57,217 bases of DNA from Lachnospiraceae bacterium (lineage in GTDB: Bacteria; Bacillota; Clostridia; Lachnospirales; Lachnospiraceae), in assembly GCA_900771995.1 (NCBI GenBank), contig CAAGQC010000058.1, positions 1-57,217 of the forward strand, read 5' to 3'. Shown piece by piece: positions 24,880 to 32,397 of this stretch (the stretch's first letter is position 1; each line of letters opens with the position of its first letter). The translations under genes were made by a program, and so were the position numbers. The notes below the pieces were generated by a model, which was not told the origin of the DNA, made no database searches, and worked only from the letters and a program-made list of their open reading frames with translations.

Positions 24880-24886
24880 AAAAAGC

Positions 24887-24915
24887 TTGCTTTTTATGCG
24901 GGCGTATGGTAAAAT
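24887..24915 (+). promoter_or_regulatory. Promoter of rplS
   Basis: TTGCTT (24887-24892), 17 bases, TAAAAT (24910-24915). The -35 overlaps a small AAAAAGC-TT-GCTTTTT hairpin that could terminate trmD transcription. Confidence 0.65.
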
Positions 24916-24934
24916 CTGAATGTTGTGAAAACGA

Positions 24935-24975
24935 GATGGTCCTCTGCTACCAGTAAGGGTATTAAGAACATCCAT
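24935..24975 (+). ncRNA. Candidate L19 leader
   Basis: Between the promoter and rplS, GATG (24935-24938) can pair with CATC (24969-24972), enclosing CTGCTACC and GGGTA, which can pair as an inner stem. The placement and shape resemble the L19 autoregulatory leader known from Firmicutes. A covariance search was not possible. Confidence 0.5.
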
Positions 24976-24994
24976 TTTATGAAGGAGGCTCATT

Positions 24995-25342
24995 ATGAGT
25001 AACATTATCAAAGAGATCGAAGCAGAACAGTTAAAAGCAACCGTTGATCAGTTTGAAGTCGGCGATACCGTTAAGGTATACGGCAAGATCAAAGAGGGTA
25101 ACCGTGAGAGAATCCAGGTATTCGAAGGTGTTGTACTGAAGAGACAGGGCGGCAGCAACAGAGAGACTTTCACTGTTAGAAAGACTTCCAACGGTATCGG
25201 CGTAGAGAAGACTTGGCCTTTACACTCTCCCAACGTAGAGAAGATCGAAGTTGTAAGAAAAGGTAAAGTAAGACGTGCTAAGCTGAATTACTTAAGAGAT
25301 CGTGTTGGTAAGAAGGCAAAGGTTAAGGAATTAGTTAAATAA
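24995..25342 (+). CDS. rplS: Ribosomal protein L19
   Basis: 115 residues with QFEVGDTVKVYGKIKEGNRE, VFEGVVLKRQGGSNRETFTV and VEKTWPLHSPNVEKIEVVRK, all classic L19 segments at the 30S-50S interface. AAGGAGG sits before the ATG. It has its own promoter and probably a structured leader. A terminator follows. Confidence 0.97.
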   Translation: MSNIIKEIEAEQLKATVDQFEVGDTVKVYGKIKEGNRERIQVFEGVVLKRQGGSNRETFTVRKTSNGIGVEKTWPLHSPNVEKIEVVRKGKVRRAKLNYLRDRVGKKAKVKELVK

Positions 25343-25357
25343 TTACATTGACCGGGA

Positions 25358-25385
25358 GGGCAGCTGTTTCGGACAGCTGCCCTTT
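25358..25385 (+). terminator. Terminator after rplS
   Basis: GGGCAGCTGT (25358-25367) pairs perfectly with ACAGCTGCCC (25373-25382), followed by TTT. Confidence 0.8.
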
Positions 25386-25459
25386 AGATTTATTTGAAAA
25401 AGAAATACGGATATGGTACACTGTGACTTGTAATATACTATGCGAGATAGGACAGAACA

Positions 25460-26035
25460 TTGAGAAATAAAGGACTGAGTTTTTACAAAAAAAAGAAAAA
25501 GATCAGCCGGGAACTGCTTCGGGAGATTTTCAGCTGGATCTTTGGAATCGCCCTGTCTGTTTTTCTGGCTGCGGTGGTAGTGATTTTTCTGGGCAAATCC
25601 ACCAGAGTCGTGGGCATGTCCATGGAACCGACGCTGGAGAACGGACAGCAGATATTTATCGACCGTTTCCTGTATGTGTTATCTTCCCCCAAGGCGGGAG
25701 ATGTTGTGGCATTTCTGCCCAACGGCAATGAGAATTCCCATTATTATGTCAAGCGCGTCGTCGCAGGACCGGGAGATAAGGTAAGGATCGCGGACGGAGC
25801 ATTGTATGTCAACGGCCAGGAAAGCAAATGGGTGACGGAACGGATCCTGGATCCCGGCATTGCAGAGAATGAGATCATACTGGGGAACAAAGAGTATTTT
25901 TGCATCGGAGATAATCCCAATAACAGTGAAGACAGCAGATCGGCCAACATCGGACCGGTGGAGGAAGGCGACATGATAGGAAAGGCCTGGTTCCACTTAA
26001 GTTCCGGAACGGACGGCATCGGTTTTATCAAATAG
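25460..26035 (+). CDS. lepB: Signal peptidase I, copy 1
   Basis: 191 residues from a TTG start; the next ATG in frame is already at the active site, so a TTG with AGGA just upstream is most plausible. A basic N-terminus and one membrane anchor (about 24-45) put the catalytic domain outside. The Ser-Lys dyad is Ser54 in GMSMEPTL and Lys98 in YYVKRVVAGPGD; GDNPNNSEDSR is the family's late box. It removes signal peptides from exported proteins. A second signal peptidase lies 870 bases downstream. Confidence 0.93.
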   Translation: MRNKGLSFYKKKKKISRELLREIFSWIFGIALSVFLAAVVVIFLGKSTRVVGMSMEPTLENGQQIFIDRFLYVLSSPKAGDVVAFLPNGNENSHYYVKRVVAGPGDKVRIADGALYVNGQESKWVTERILDPGIAENEIILGNKEYFCIGDNPNNSEDSRSANIGPVEEGDMIGKAWFHLSSGTDGIGFIK

Positions 26036-26058
26036 AGAAGACAGTAGGAGAACAGACA

Positions 26059-26898
26059 ATGAATTATCAGTGGTATCCCGGTCATATGACCAAAGCAAGG
26101 CGTATGATGCAGGAAAATATCAAGCTGATCGATCTGGTCATCGAACTTGTGGATGCCAGAATTCCCATCAGCAGCAGAAACCCGGATATTGATGAACTGG
26201 GAAAGGGTAAATCCCGCATTATTTTACTGAATAAATCGGATCTGGCAGATCCGGTATGGAATAAAAAATGGGTCGAATATTTTGCAGGACAGGGAATGGG
26301 AGTATTGGAGATCAATTCCCGCACCGGTATGGGCATCAAATCGATCCAGGGACTGGTACAGGAAGTATGTAAGGAGAAGATCGAACGAGACAGAAAACGC
26401 GGCATCGTAAACCGTCCGGTACGCGCTATGGTAGTGGGAATCCCCAATGTGGGGAAATCCACGTTTATCAATTCTTTTGCGGGAAAAGCCTGTGCGAAGA
26501 CAGGAAATAAACCCGGTGTCACCAAGGGAAAACAGTGGATCCGTCTGAACAAGGGACTGGAACTGTTAGATACCCCTGGCATCCTCTGGCCCAAATTTGA
26601 AGACCAGCAGGTGGGAATGCGACTGGCATTTATTGGCTCCATGAACGATGAGATTCTGATCCCGGACGAACTGGCCTGCGATCTGATCGGGAAGATCAGA
26701 GAACTATATCCGAAGGCTTTGCAGGAGCGCTATGAGGCGGATCCGGCGGGCAAACCCATAGAAATACTGGAGGCGGTGGCAGAAAGCCGCAAATGCTATG
26801 CCAAAGGAGAACAGCTGGATCTTACAAAAGCATCGGGAATTCTGATCGATGATTTCCGGAGCGGCAAACTGGGACGAATGACACTGGAGAGGATATAG
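26059..26898 (+). CDS. rbgA: Ribosome biogenesis GTPase RbgA/YlqF
   Basis: 279 residues. A circularly permuted GTPase: NKSDL (G4) comes first, then GIPNVGKST (G1, near residue 130), then DTPG (G3). The N-terminus MNYQWYPGHMTKARRMM is characteristic of YlqF. It matures the 50S subunit late in assembly. TAGGAGAA precedes the ATG. Lies between the two signal peptidase genes and before rnhB, as in B. subtilis (rplS-ylqF-rnhB). Confidence 0.96.
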   Translation: MNYQWYPGHMTKARRMMQENIKLIDLVIELVDARIPISSRNPDIDELGKGKSRIILLNKSDLADPVWNKKWVEYFAGQGMGVLEINSRTGMGIKSIQGLVQEVCKEKIERDRKRGIVNRPVRAMVVGIPNVGKSTFINSFAGKACAKTGNKPGVTKGKQWIRLNKGLELLDTPGILWPKFEDQQVGMRLAFIGSMNDEILIPDELACDLIGKIRELYPKALQERYEADPAGKPIEILEAVAESRKCYAKGEQLDLTKASGILIDDFRSGKLGRMTLERI

Positions 26899-26902
26899 AC
26901 AG

Positions 26903-27448
26903 ATGAACAGAGTAATGAAGGAATTATTAAGCACGGCAATCTATCTGCTTTGCGTACTGGGAGCCGTATGGCTGGTGATCACTTTTGTGGGACAGCGTAC
27001 GGAAGTGGAAGGTGCTTCCATGGAGCAGACACTGCATAACGGAGATAATCTGATCGTAGATAAATTGAGTTACCGTTTCCATGATCCGGAACGATTTGAC
27101 ATTATCGTGTTCCCGTTCCAGTATCAGGACAATACTTATTATATCAAGCGTATTATCGGACTGCCGGGAGAGACCGTACAGATCAAGGAGGACGGCAGCA
27201 TCTACATCAACGGGGAGAAACTGGAAGAATCCTACGGAATGGAAGTCATAAAGCCGGAGACTATCGGCAGGGCAGCTGATCCCATCGTACTGGGAGAGGA
27301 TGAATATTTTGTCATGGGTGACAACCGTAACAACTCCAGTGACAGCCGCACGGATATGGTAGGTAATATTAAGCGGGAGAATATTATCGGAAAAGCCTGG
27401 CTGCGTATCTGGCCATTGGAAAGTTTTGGCATCTTACAACATCAATAA
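26903..27448 (+). CDS. lepB: Signal peptidase I, copy 2
   Basis: 181 residues, starting four bases after rbgA. One N-terminal membrane anchor (about 11-30); catalytic Ser39 in GASMEQTLHNGDNL and Lys82 in YYIKRIIGLPGE; the late box is MGDNRNNSSDSR. It is only distantly similar to the first copy, so it is an old paralogue rather than a recent duplication. Two or more type I peptidases are normal in Firmicutes. Confidence 0.95.
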   Translation: MNRVMKELLSTAIYLLCVLGAVWLVITFVGQRTEVEGASMEQTLHNGDNLIVDKLSYRFHDPERFDIIVFPFQYQDNTYYIKRIIGLPGETVQIKEDGSIYINGEKLEESYGMEVIKPETIGRAADPIVLGEDEYFVMGDNRNNSSDSRTDMVGNIKRENIIGKAWLRIWPLESFGILQHQ

Positions 27449-27469
27449 CCATGAAATGGGGATGAACCT

Positions 27470-28228
27470 ATGGAAAGTGCAGCAAAGATCAAGGAAATAT
27501 TACAGGCAGCTTCAATGGAAAAGCTGCCTGAATTTATAGCGGAATATGAGAATGATCCCAGAAGCGGCGTACAGAAACTGGTAGCTTCTGCGCGGAAAAA
27601 GATCGAGGTGCTGGAAAAAGAACGGCAGCGGATCGAAAATCTGAAAAAATACGAAAGAGAATATGCGCAGTATGCCTATATCTGCGGAATCGACGAGGTG
27701 GGAAGAGGACCGTTAGCCGGTCCCGTGGTGGCCGGAGCGGTCATTCTACCCAAAGATTGTGATATTTTATACATTAATGATTCCAAACAATTATCCGAAA
27801 AAAAGAGAGAAGAGCTGTATGATGTGATCACGAAGGAAGCGGTAGCCTGGGCGGTGGGATATGCGTCCCCGGAACGGATCGACGAGATCAATATTTTGCA
27901 GGCAACCTATGAGGCTATGCGGGAAGCTATCGGCAAGCTGGATCCGGCACCGGATCTGCTGTTAAATGATGCCGTGACGATCCCCGGTGTGGAGATACGG
28001 CAGGTACCGATCATCAAGGGAGACGCCAAGAGTATCTCCATCGGTGCGGCAAGCATTGTTGCCAAGGTGACAAGGGACCGGCTGATGGAGCAGTATGCCG
28101 ATGTGTTCCCGGAATATGATTTTGCATCCAATAAGGGATATGGCAGTGCGGCGCATATTGCGGCACTGAAGGAATACGGGCCGACACCGATCCACAGACA
28201 CAGCTTTATCAAAAATTTCGGTTTTTAA
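27470..28228 (+). CDS. rnhB: Ribonuclease HII
   Basis: 252 residues. Removes ribonucleotides from DNA and RNA of RNA-DNA hybrids. After an N-terminal helical region of about 70 residues, as seen in Firmicutes, comes CGIDEVGRGPLAGPVV with Asp75 and Glu76. The later acidic residues are in LLNDAVTIPG and KGDAKSISIGAASIVAKVTR. Part of the rbgA-rnhB-ylqG order. Confidence 0.96.
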   Translation: MESAAKIKEILQAASMEKLPEFIAEYENDPRSGVQKLVASARKKIEVLEKERQRIENLKKYEREYAQYAYICGIDEVGRGPLAGPVVAGAVILPKDCDILYINDSKQLSEKKREELYDVITKEAVAWAVGYASPERIDEINILQATYEAMREAIGKLDPAPDLLLNDAVTIPGVEIRQVPIIKGDAKSISIGAASIVAKVTRDRLMEQYADVFPEYDFASNKGYGSAAHIAALKEYGPTPIHRHSFIKNFGF

Positions 28229-28256
28229 GGCACTTTAGTGTGCCGGGAGAGAAAAT

Positions 28257-29894
28257 ATGAAGCTGACAGGATGGTTCTCACAGGATAAAATAGCGGATAA
28301 CAGCAGGGTACGGACTCCGAATAATGCGAATACCGAACAGGTAAACCGTCAGATCCGCAGCTTGGTTCCGGGGCAGGCCCTCAGAGGAGAGGTGGTCTCC
28401 AGAGAGGGCAATAATGCACAGATCCGTCTGCTGCAGGATGTTCTGATCGATGCCAGGGTAGATGCGGATATCCGGCTGGAACTTGGGCAGAATATTACCT
28501 TTCAAGTGAAAAATAACGGGCAGACATTGAATTTAAGTCCGCTGTTTACCAATATGGCAACAGAAGGAACGGTGCTGAAAGCATTGGATATGGCATCACT
28601 GCCGGTGAATGAGAACACGATAGCCATGACCAAGCAGCTGATGGATGCGGGACTTCCCATTGACAAAAATACTCTGCAGCAGATCTGGCATGAGAGCAAT
28701 GCGTTTCCGGATGCGGAGATCCTGGATCTTGTGAATCTTCACAGACTGGAACTACCGGTCACGGAGGAAAATATTTCGCAGATGGCATCCTACCGCAATC
28801 TGACACATCGGCTGACAGAGGGTATCGCCGATACAGCCCAGAATCTGACGAATCTGTTACAGGGTCTGGTGGAGAACGGGGATATAGAACAGGCTGCCAC
28901 GATCTACAGCCAGATTCTGGATCTGCTGACTTCAGAAGATGTGGATGGAGAGACAGTAACGGGACAACAGCAGACGCAGGAAGCAGCACAGAATCTGGAA
29001 ACGGCAGAGGTCATAGAAGAAAATGGACAGGCGGCAACGCAGCCTTCCGTGGAGAACCCAGAAGAAACAGCAGTTCCAACGCAGAAGACGATCATAGAAG
29101 AACAGCCGGAGGATCCCCGGGGTATCCTACAGAAGGGAAATGACAGATCCGGTACGGAGAAGACACAGCAGACGCAGGAAGCACCGCAACTGCAGAATTT
29201 GCAGAAATTGTTAAAACAGGGGCTGGATACGAAGGATACAACTTTGTTGCACAGTATTTTGCAGAATTCCAGAGTGACGGAACTGCCGGGAAAACTTTTG
29301 CTGGATCGTTGGAGCATCAGCCCGGAGGATGTAGAATCTCCGGAGAAGGTGGAAGAACTCTATCAGAAGCTGGGAAAGCAGCTTAAGGGACTTTCTACTG
29401 CCCTGGAGGAGAATGGACAGAGCAGTTCAGGCGCTTATCAGAATGTGACAAACTTAAGTCAGAATGTAGATTTTCTGCAACAGATCAACCAGACTTATGC
29501 CTACATCCAGTTGCCGTTACATTTACGACAGGGAGAACATAAGACCGGAGAATTGTTTGTATATACGAATAAGAAAAATCTTGCCAGAAGGGATGGGCAG
29601 GTCAGTGCTCTGTTGCATCTGGATATGGAGCATCTGGGGCCGCTGGATGTGTATGTGGCTCTGAAGGATACCAAGGTCAGTACCAAATTCTATGTGCAGA
29701 ATGATGCGATCCTGGATTATCTGGAAGCCAATATGGATGTTCTGACAGAGCGGCTACAGAAAAGAGGCTATGACTGCAAATGCGAGACAACACTACGGAC
29801 CGAATTGCAACAGACAGCCCAGGCCATGGCACCGCTTCTCAAGACAGAAGGCAGCGTTCCGGTAGCGCAGTATGCTTTTGATGTGAGAACATAA
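28257..29894 (+). CDS. FliK-like (Flg_hook domain) protein, YlqG type
   Basis: 545 residues. The C-terminal 130 (YIQLPLHLRQGEHKTGELFV, then MEHLGPLDVYVALKD) match the flagellar hook-length control C-terminal domain. The middle (about 240-320) is low in complexity, with many Gln, Glu and Thr. The N-terminal half is helical. B. subtilis ylqG occupies the same place between rnhB and ylqH, and the next gene is FlhB-C-like, so this is that pair. No flagellar structural genes are in the window. Role outside flagella is unknown. Confidence 0.75.
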   Translation: MKLTGWFSQDKIADNSRVRTPNNANTEQVNRQIRSLVPGQALRGEVVSREGNNAQIRLLQDVLIDARVDADIRLELGQNITFQVKNNGQTLNLSPLFTNMATEGTVLKALDMASLPVNENTIAMTKQLMDAGLPIDKNTLQQIWHESNAFPDAEILDLVNLHRLELPVTEENISQMASYRNLTHRLTEGIADTAQNLTNLLQGLVENGDIEQAATIYSQILDLLTSEDVDGETVTGQQQTQEAAQNLETAEVIEENGQAATQPSVENPEETAVPTQKTIIEEQPEDPRGILQKGNDRSGTEKTQQTQEAPQLQNLQKLLKQGLDTKDTTLLHSILQNSRVTELPGKLLLDRWSISPEDVESPEKVEELYQKLGKQLKGLSTALEENGQSSSGAYQNVTNLSQNVDFLQQINQTYAYIQLPLHLRQGEHKTGELFVYTNKKNLARRDGQVSALLHLDMEHLGPLDVYVALKDTKVSTKFYVQNDAILDYLEANMDVLTERLQKRGYDCKCETTLRTELQQTAQAMAPLLKTEGSVPVAQYAFDVRT

Positions 29895-29901
29895 ACTCAC
29901 C

Positions 29902-29948
29902 CATAGAAAGTCCGAGCAACTGCTTGCAGGTGAATCGGACTTTCTATG
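29902..29948 (+). repeat. Perfect 14-bp inverted repeat between ylqG- and ylqH-like genes
   Basis: CATAGAAAGTCCGA (29902-29915) pairs exactly with TCGGACTTTCTATG (29935-29948). The loop holds CTGC-TT-GCAG, a second hairpin. There is no T run, so it is not an ordinary terminator. A further GGACgaaaGTCC hairpin follows shortly downstream. Confidence 0.75.
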
Positions 29949-30044
29949 AGGGGAGTAAACAAACATGAGTATGTAGGACGAAAGTCCGGAATACGAATGC
30001 TTGTTACGATTTCGAGAGTGCGGAGCACGGTAGAGGACAACAAA

Positions 30045-30353
30045 ATGGATGACGAGAAAAAGAAAGTAAAACAGGCCATAGCACTGGAATATGATCCCTC
30101 GGATGAGGCACCCAGAGTAGTAGCCAGCGGCAAGGGAATCCTGGCGGAGAAGATCATAGAGAAAGCCCAGGAGAGCAGTGTGCCGATCCACCGGGATGAC
30201 AAGCTGGCGGATACGCTGTCCCGTCTGGACATCGGCGAGATGATCCCGCCGGAACTGTATGAAGTCGTGGCGGAGATCCTGGTATTTGTGGATGCTGTGG
30301 ATCATCGCATGGTAAAAGAAAGCGTGGCAAACGGGGGAAAACGTAAGGCGTGA
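30045..30353 (+). CDS. ylqH: FlhB C-terminal-like export switch protein, YlqH type
   Basis: 102 residues from the ATG at 30045 (AGAGGA upstream). An open frame extends back to 29946, but its first part overlaps the hairpin and is not family-like. The domain is the cytoplasmic part of FlhB/EscU alone: AIALEYDPSDEAPRVVASGK and LDIGEMIPPELYEVVAEILV. The autocleaving NPTH of FlhB is replaced by DPSD, so self-cleavage is not expected. It follows the FliK-like gene, repeating the FliK/FlhB substrate-switch partnership without a flagellum. Confidence 0.85.
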   Translation: MDDEKKKVKQAIALEYDPSDEAPRVVASGKGILAEKIIEKAQESSVPIHRDDKLADTLSRLDIGEMIPPELYEVVAEILVFVDAVDHRMVKESVANGGKRKA

Positions 30354-30718
30354 ATACCAGACAGACGGGGAATGTGTATGAACAGATGGCCGCAGATTAC
30401 CTGGAGAAACAGGGAATGCGGATTCTGGAGCGGAATTTCCGCAGAGGCAGGAACGGAGAGATCGACATCATCGGCAGGGATGGGAAATATCTTGTCTTTG
30501 TGGAAGTGAAATACCGTTCCGGAGACGAAAAGGGAAATGCAGCGGAGGCTGTGACAACGGCAAAGCAGAGAACTATCTGCAGGGTGGCGGATTATTACCG
30601 CTATCTGCACCACTATGGGGAGGATACCTGGGTACGCTATGACGTGGTAGCCATCCAGGGAGGGCAGACCCACTGGATCCGGAATGCTTTTCCCCACCAT
30701 TACAGTGCAAGGAGCTAG
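30350..30718 (+). CDS. yraN: YraN/UPF0102 family protein
   Basis: 122 residues from a GTG that overlaps the stop of the gene before (GTGA). GxxYEQMAADYLEKQGMRIL and GEIDIIGRDGKYLVFVEVKY are the family's landmarks; the D...EVK pattern is that of a PD-(D/E)XK nuclease fold. The precise role is not established. Commonly follows rnhB. Confidence 0.93.
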   Translation: MNTRQTGNVYEQMAADYLEKQGMRILERNFRRGRNGEIDIIGRDGKYLVFVEVKYRSGDEKGNAAEAVTTAKQRTICRVADYYRYLHHYGEDTWVRYDVVAIQGGQTHWIRNAFPHHYSARS

Positions 30719-30721
30719 AAC

Positions 30722-31573
30722 ATGTATCCATTGATCAGAACAGGGAACGAAGACACAGGCATTATAGAGCAAAGACAACGGGGAACTCTGGAATATCTGG
30801 TGTTCCCGAAGCTGGAAGAGACCGGCGTGGCAGTGCATCTGTTCACCACCCGGACCGGAGGCGTCAGCAGCGGTACTTATTCCACCATGAACTTAAGCTT
30901 TTCCAGAGGAGATGATCCGGAATGTGTCAGGGAAAATTACAGACGGATCGGTGAGGTGCTGGGAGTGGATCCGGATCATATGGTGGCATCGAAACAGACC
31001 CATACCACGAACATTCATCTGGTAACACCGGAAGATCTGGGAAATGGAATCGTCAGACCTTCTGCGTATGACGATATTGACGGACTGGCTACGGACAGAC
31101 CGGGGATCGCACTGGTGACCTTTTTCGCGGACTGCGTGCCCCTGTATTTTGTGGATCCGGTGCATAAGGCTATCGGACTGGCTCATTCCGGCTGGCGGGG
31201 AACAGTGGCACGGATGGGAGCCTGTATGGTACAATTCATGCAGGAGCAGTTTCGCAGTCGTCCGGAAGATCTGGTGGCGGCCATCGGCCCTTCCATCTGT
31301 GTGGACTGTTATGAAGTGAGCGAAGAAGTAGCGGAACAATTCCGGGTGGGATTTCCTGAGGAGGTTCTGCGGCAGGGCAAGGCACCGGGGAAATACCAGC
31401 TGGATCTGTGGAAGGCCAATCAGAGCATTTTGTTACAGGCCGGGATTCTGCCGGAGCATATCGCGGTGACAAATGTCTGTACCTGTCACAACCCGGAGTA
31501 CCTGTTTTCTCACCGGGCAAGTCACGGACAGAGGGGGAATCTGGCGGCATTTCTAATGCTGAAAGAGTCCTGA
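30722..31573 (+). CDS. pgeF: PgeF-family (YlmD/YfiH) purine nucleoside-active protein
   Basis: 283 residues with AAGGAG (30709-30714) before the ATG. The multicopper-oxidase-like laccase domain has VASKQTHTTNIHLV, FADCVPLYFVD, HSGWRGTVARMG, CVDCYEVSEEV and C-terminal HRASHGQRGNLAAFLML; the conserved His and Cys residues make a zinc site. Members act as purine nucleoside phosphorylase/adenosine deaminase and as peptidoglycan-editing factors. The last gene of this run. Confidence 0.92.
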   Translation: MYPLIRTGNEDTGIIEQRQRGTLEYLVFPKLEETGVAVHLFTTRTGGVSSGTYSTMNLSFSRGDDPECVRENYRRIGEVLGVDPDHMVASKQTHTTNIHLVTPEDLGNGIVRPSAYDDIDGLATDRPGIALVTFFADCVPLYFVDPVHKAIGLAHSGWRGTVARMGACMVQFMQEQFRSRPEDLVAAIGPSICVDCYEVSEEVAEQFRVGFPEEVLRQGKAPGKYQLDLWKANQSILLQAGILPEHIAVTNVCTCHNPEYLFSHRASHGQRGNLAAFLMLKES

Positions 31574-31587
31574 ATGCCTGACGGGAA

Positions 31588-31626
31588 TTAAGAAAATTTA
31601 AGAAAAAACATGAAAATACTTAAAAT
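31588..31626 (+). promoter_or_regulatory. Tandem 10-bp repeat and promoter of the two-component operon
   Basis: TTAAGAAAAT (31588-31597) and TTAAGAAAAA (31598-31607) form a head-to-tail 10-bp repeat, the arrangement usual for OmpR-family sites. A weak TTAAGA (31598-31603)-17-TAAAAT (31621-31626) promoter overlaps it. Autoregulation is inferred. Confidence 0.45.
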
Positions 31627-31698
31627 TATTATGGTTAAATAGAAATAATGAAACAAAAATGATGGGGAACCGCGCGGCAACGCAGAAATGAGGGAAGT

Positions 31699-32397
31699 AT
31701 GGCAAATATTTTAGTATGTGATGATGACAGAGAGATCGTGGATGCCATCGAGATCTACTTAAGTCAGGACGGTTATAAAATATATAAAGCTTATGACGGG
31801 GAACAGGCGATCCAGATTCTGGATAAGGAGGATATTCATCTGCTGATCATGGATATCATGATGCCGAAGCTGGATGGCATCCGGGCTACTTTGAAGATCC
31901 GGGAATACAGCAGTATTCCCATTATTATCCTGTCGGCCAAATCTGAGGATACCGACAAGATCCTGGGACTGAACATCGGGGCAGATGACTATATCTGTAA
32001 GCCCTTCAATCCTCTGGAACTGGTGGCCAGAGTGAAGTCCAACCTGCGAAGATACACTTCGCTGGGAAGTCTTACCGGGGAAAATAAGGCCATCTATCAG
32101 GTGGGAGGGCTGATCCTGAACGACGACACCAAGCAGGTGACGGTGGATGACGAGCCGGTAAAGATGACACCGATCGAATACAATATTCTGTTGCTGCTGA
32201 TGAAGAATCAGGGCCGGGTATTTTCCATCAACCAGATCTATGAAAGTATCTGGAATGAGGACGCCATCGGAGCGGACAATACCGTGGCGGTACACATCCG
32301 GCACATTCGTGAAAAAATAGAGATCAATCCCAAAGAGCCCCGGTATTTAAAGGTGGTATGGGGCGTAGGCTATAAAATCGACAAGGAGCAGGCATGA
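31699..32397 (+). CDS. OmpR-family response regulator
   Basis: 232 residues. Receiver domain with the acidic pair DDD near residue 8-10, the phosphoacceptor in LLIMDIMMPKLDG (Asp near 53), the Ser and Lys of IIILSAKSEDTDK and KPFNP. The C-terminal winged helix has LTPIEYNILLL-like KMTPIEYNILLLLM and VHIRHIREKIEINPKEPRYL. GAGGGAAG precedes the ATG. Overlaps the histidine kinase by four bases. Target genes cannot be read. Confidence 0.94.
   Translation: MANILVCDDDREIVDAIEIYLSQDGYKIYKAYDGEQAIQILDKEDIHLLIMDIMMPKLDGIRATLKIREYSSIPIIILSAKSEDTDKILGLNIGADDYICKPFNPLELVARVKSNLRRYTSLGSLTGENKAIYQVGGLILNDDTKQVTVDDEPVKMTPIEYNILLLLMKNQGRVFSINQIYESIWNEDAIGADNTVAVHIRHIREKIEINPKEPRYLKVVWGVGYKIDKEQA

Noticed and set aside
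24878..24896. AAAAAGC-TT-GCTTTTT as a further member of the nested hairpin group
   Set aside because: It has no outer stem and overlaps a promoter; the GC-TT-GC loop alone is a common stable CUUG tetraloop.
23374..25011. A 545-residue open frame on the minus strand across trmD
   Set aside because: It lies wholly opposite rimM/trmD, has no family motifs, and reads like the reverse of a GC-rich coding gene.
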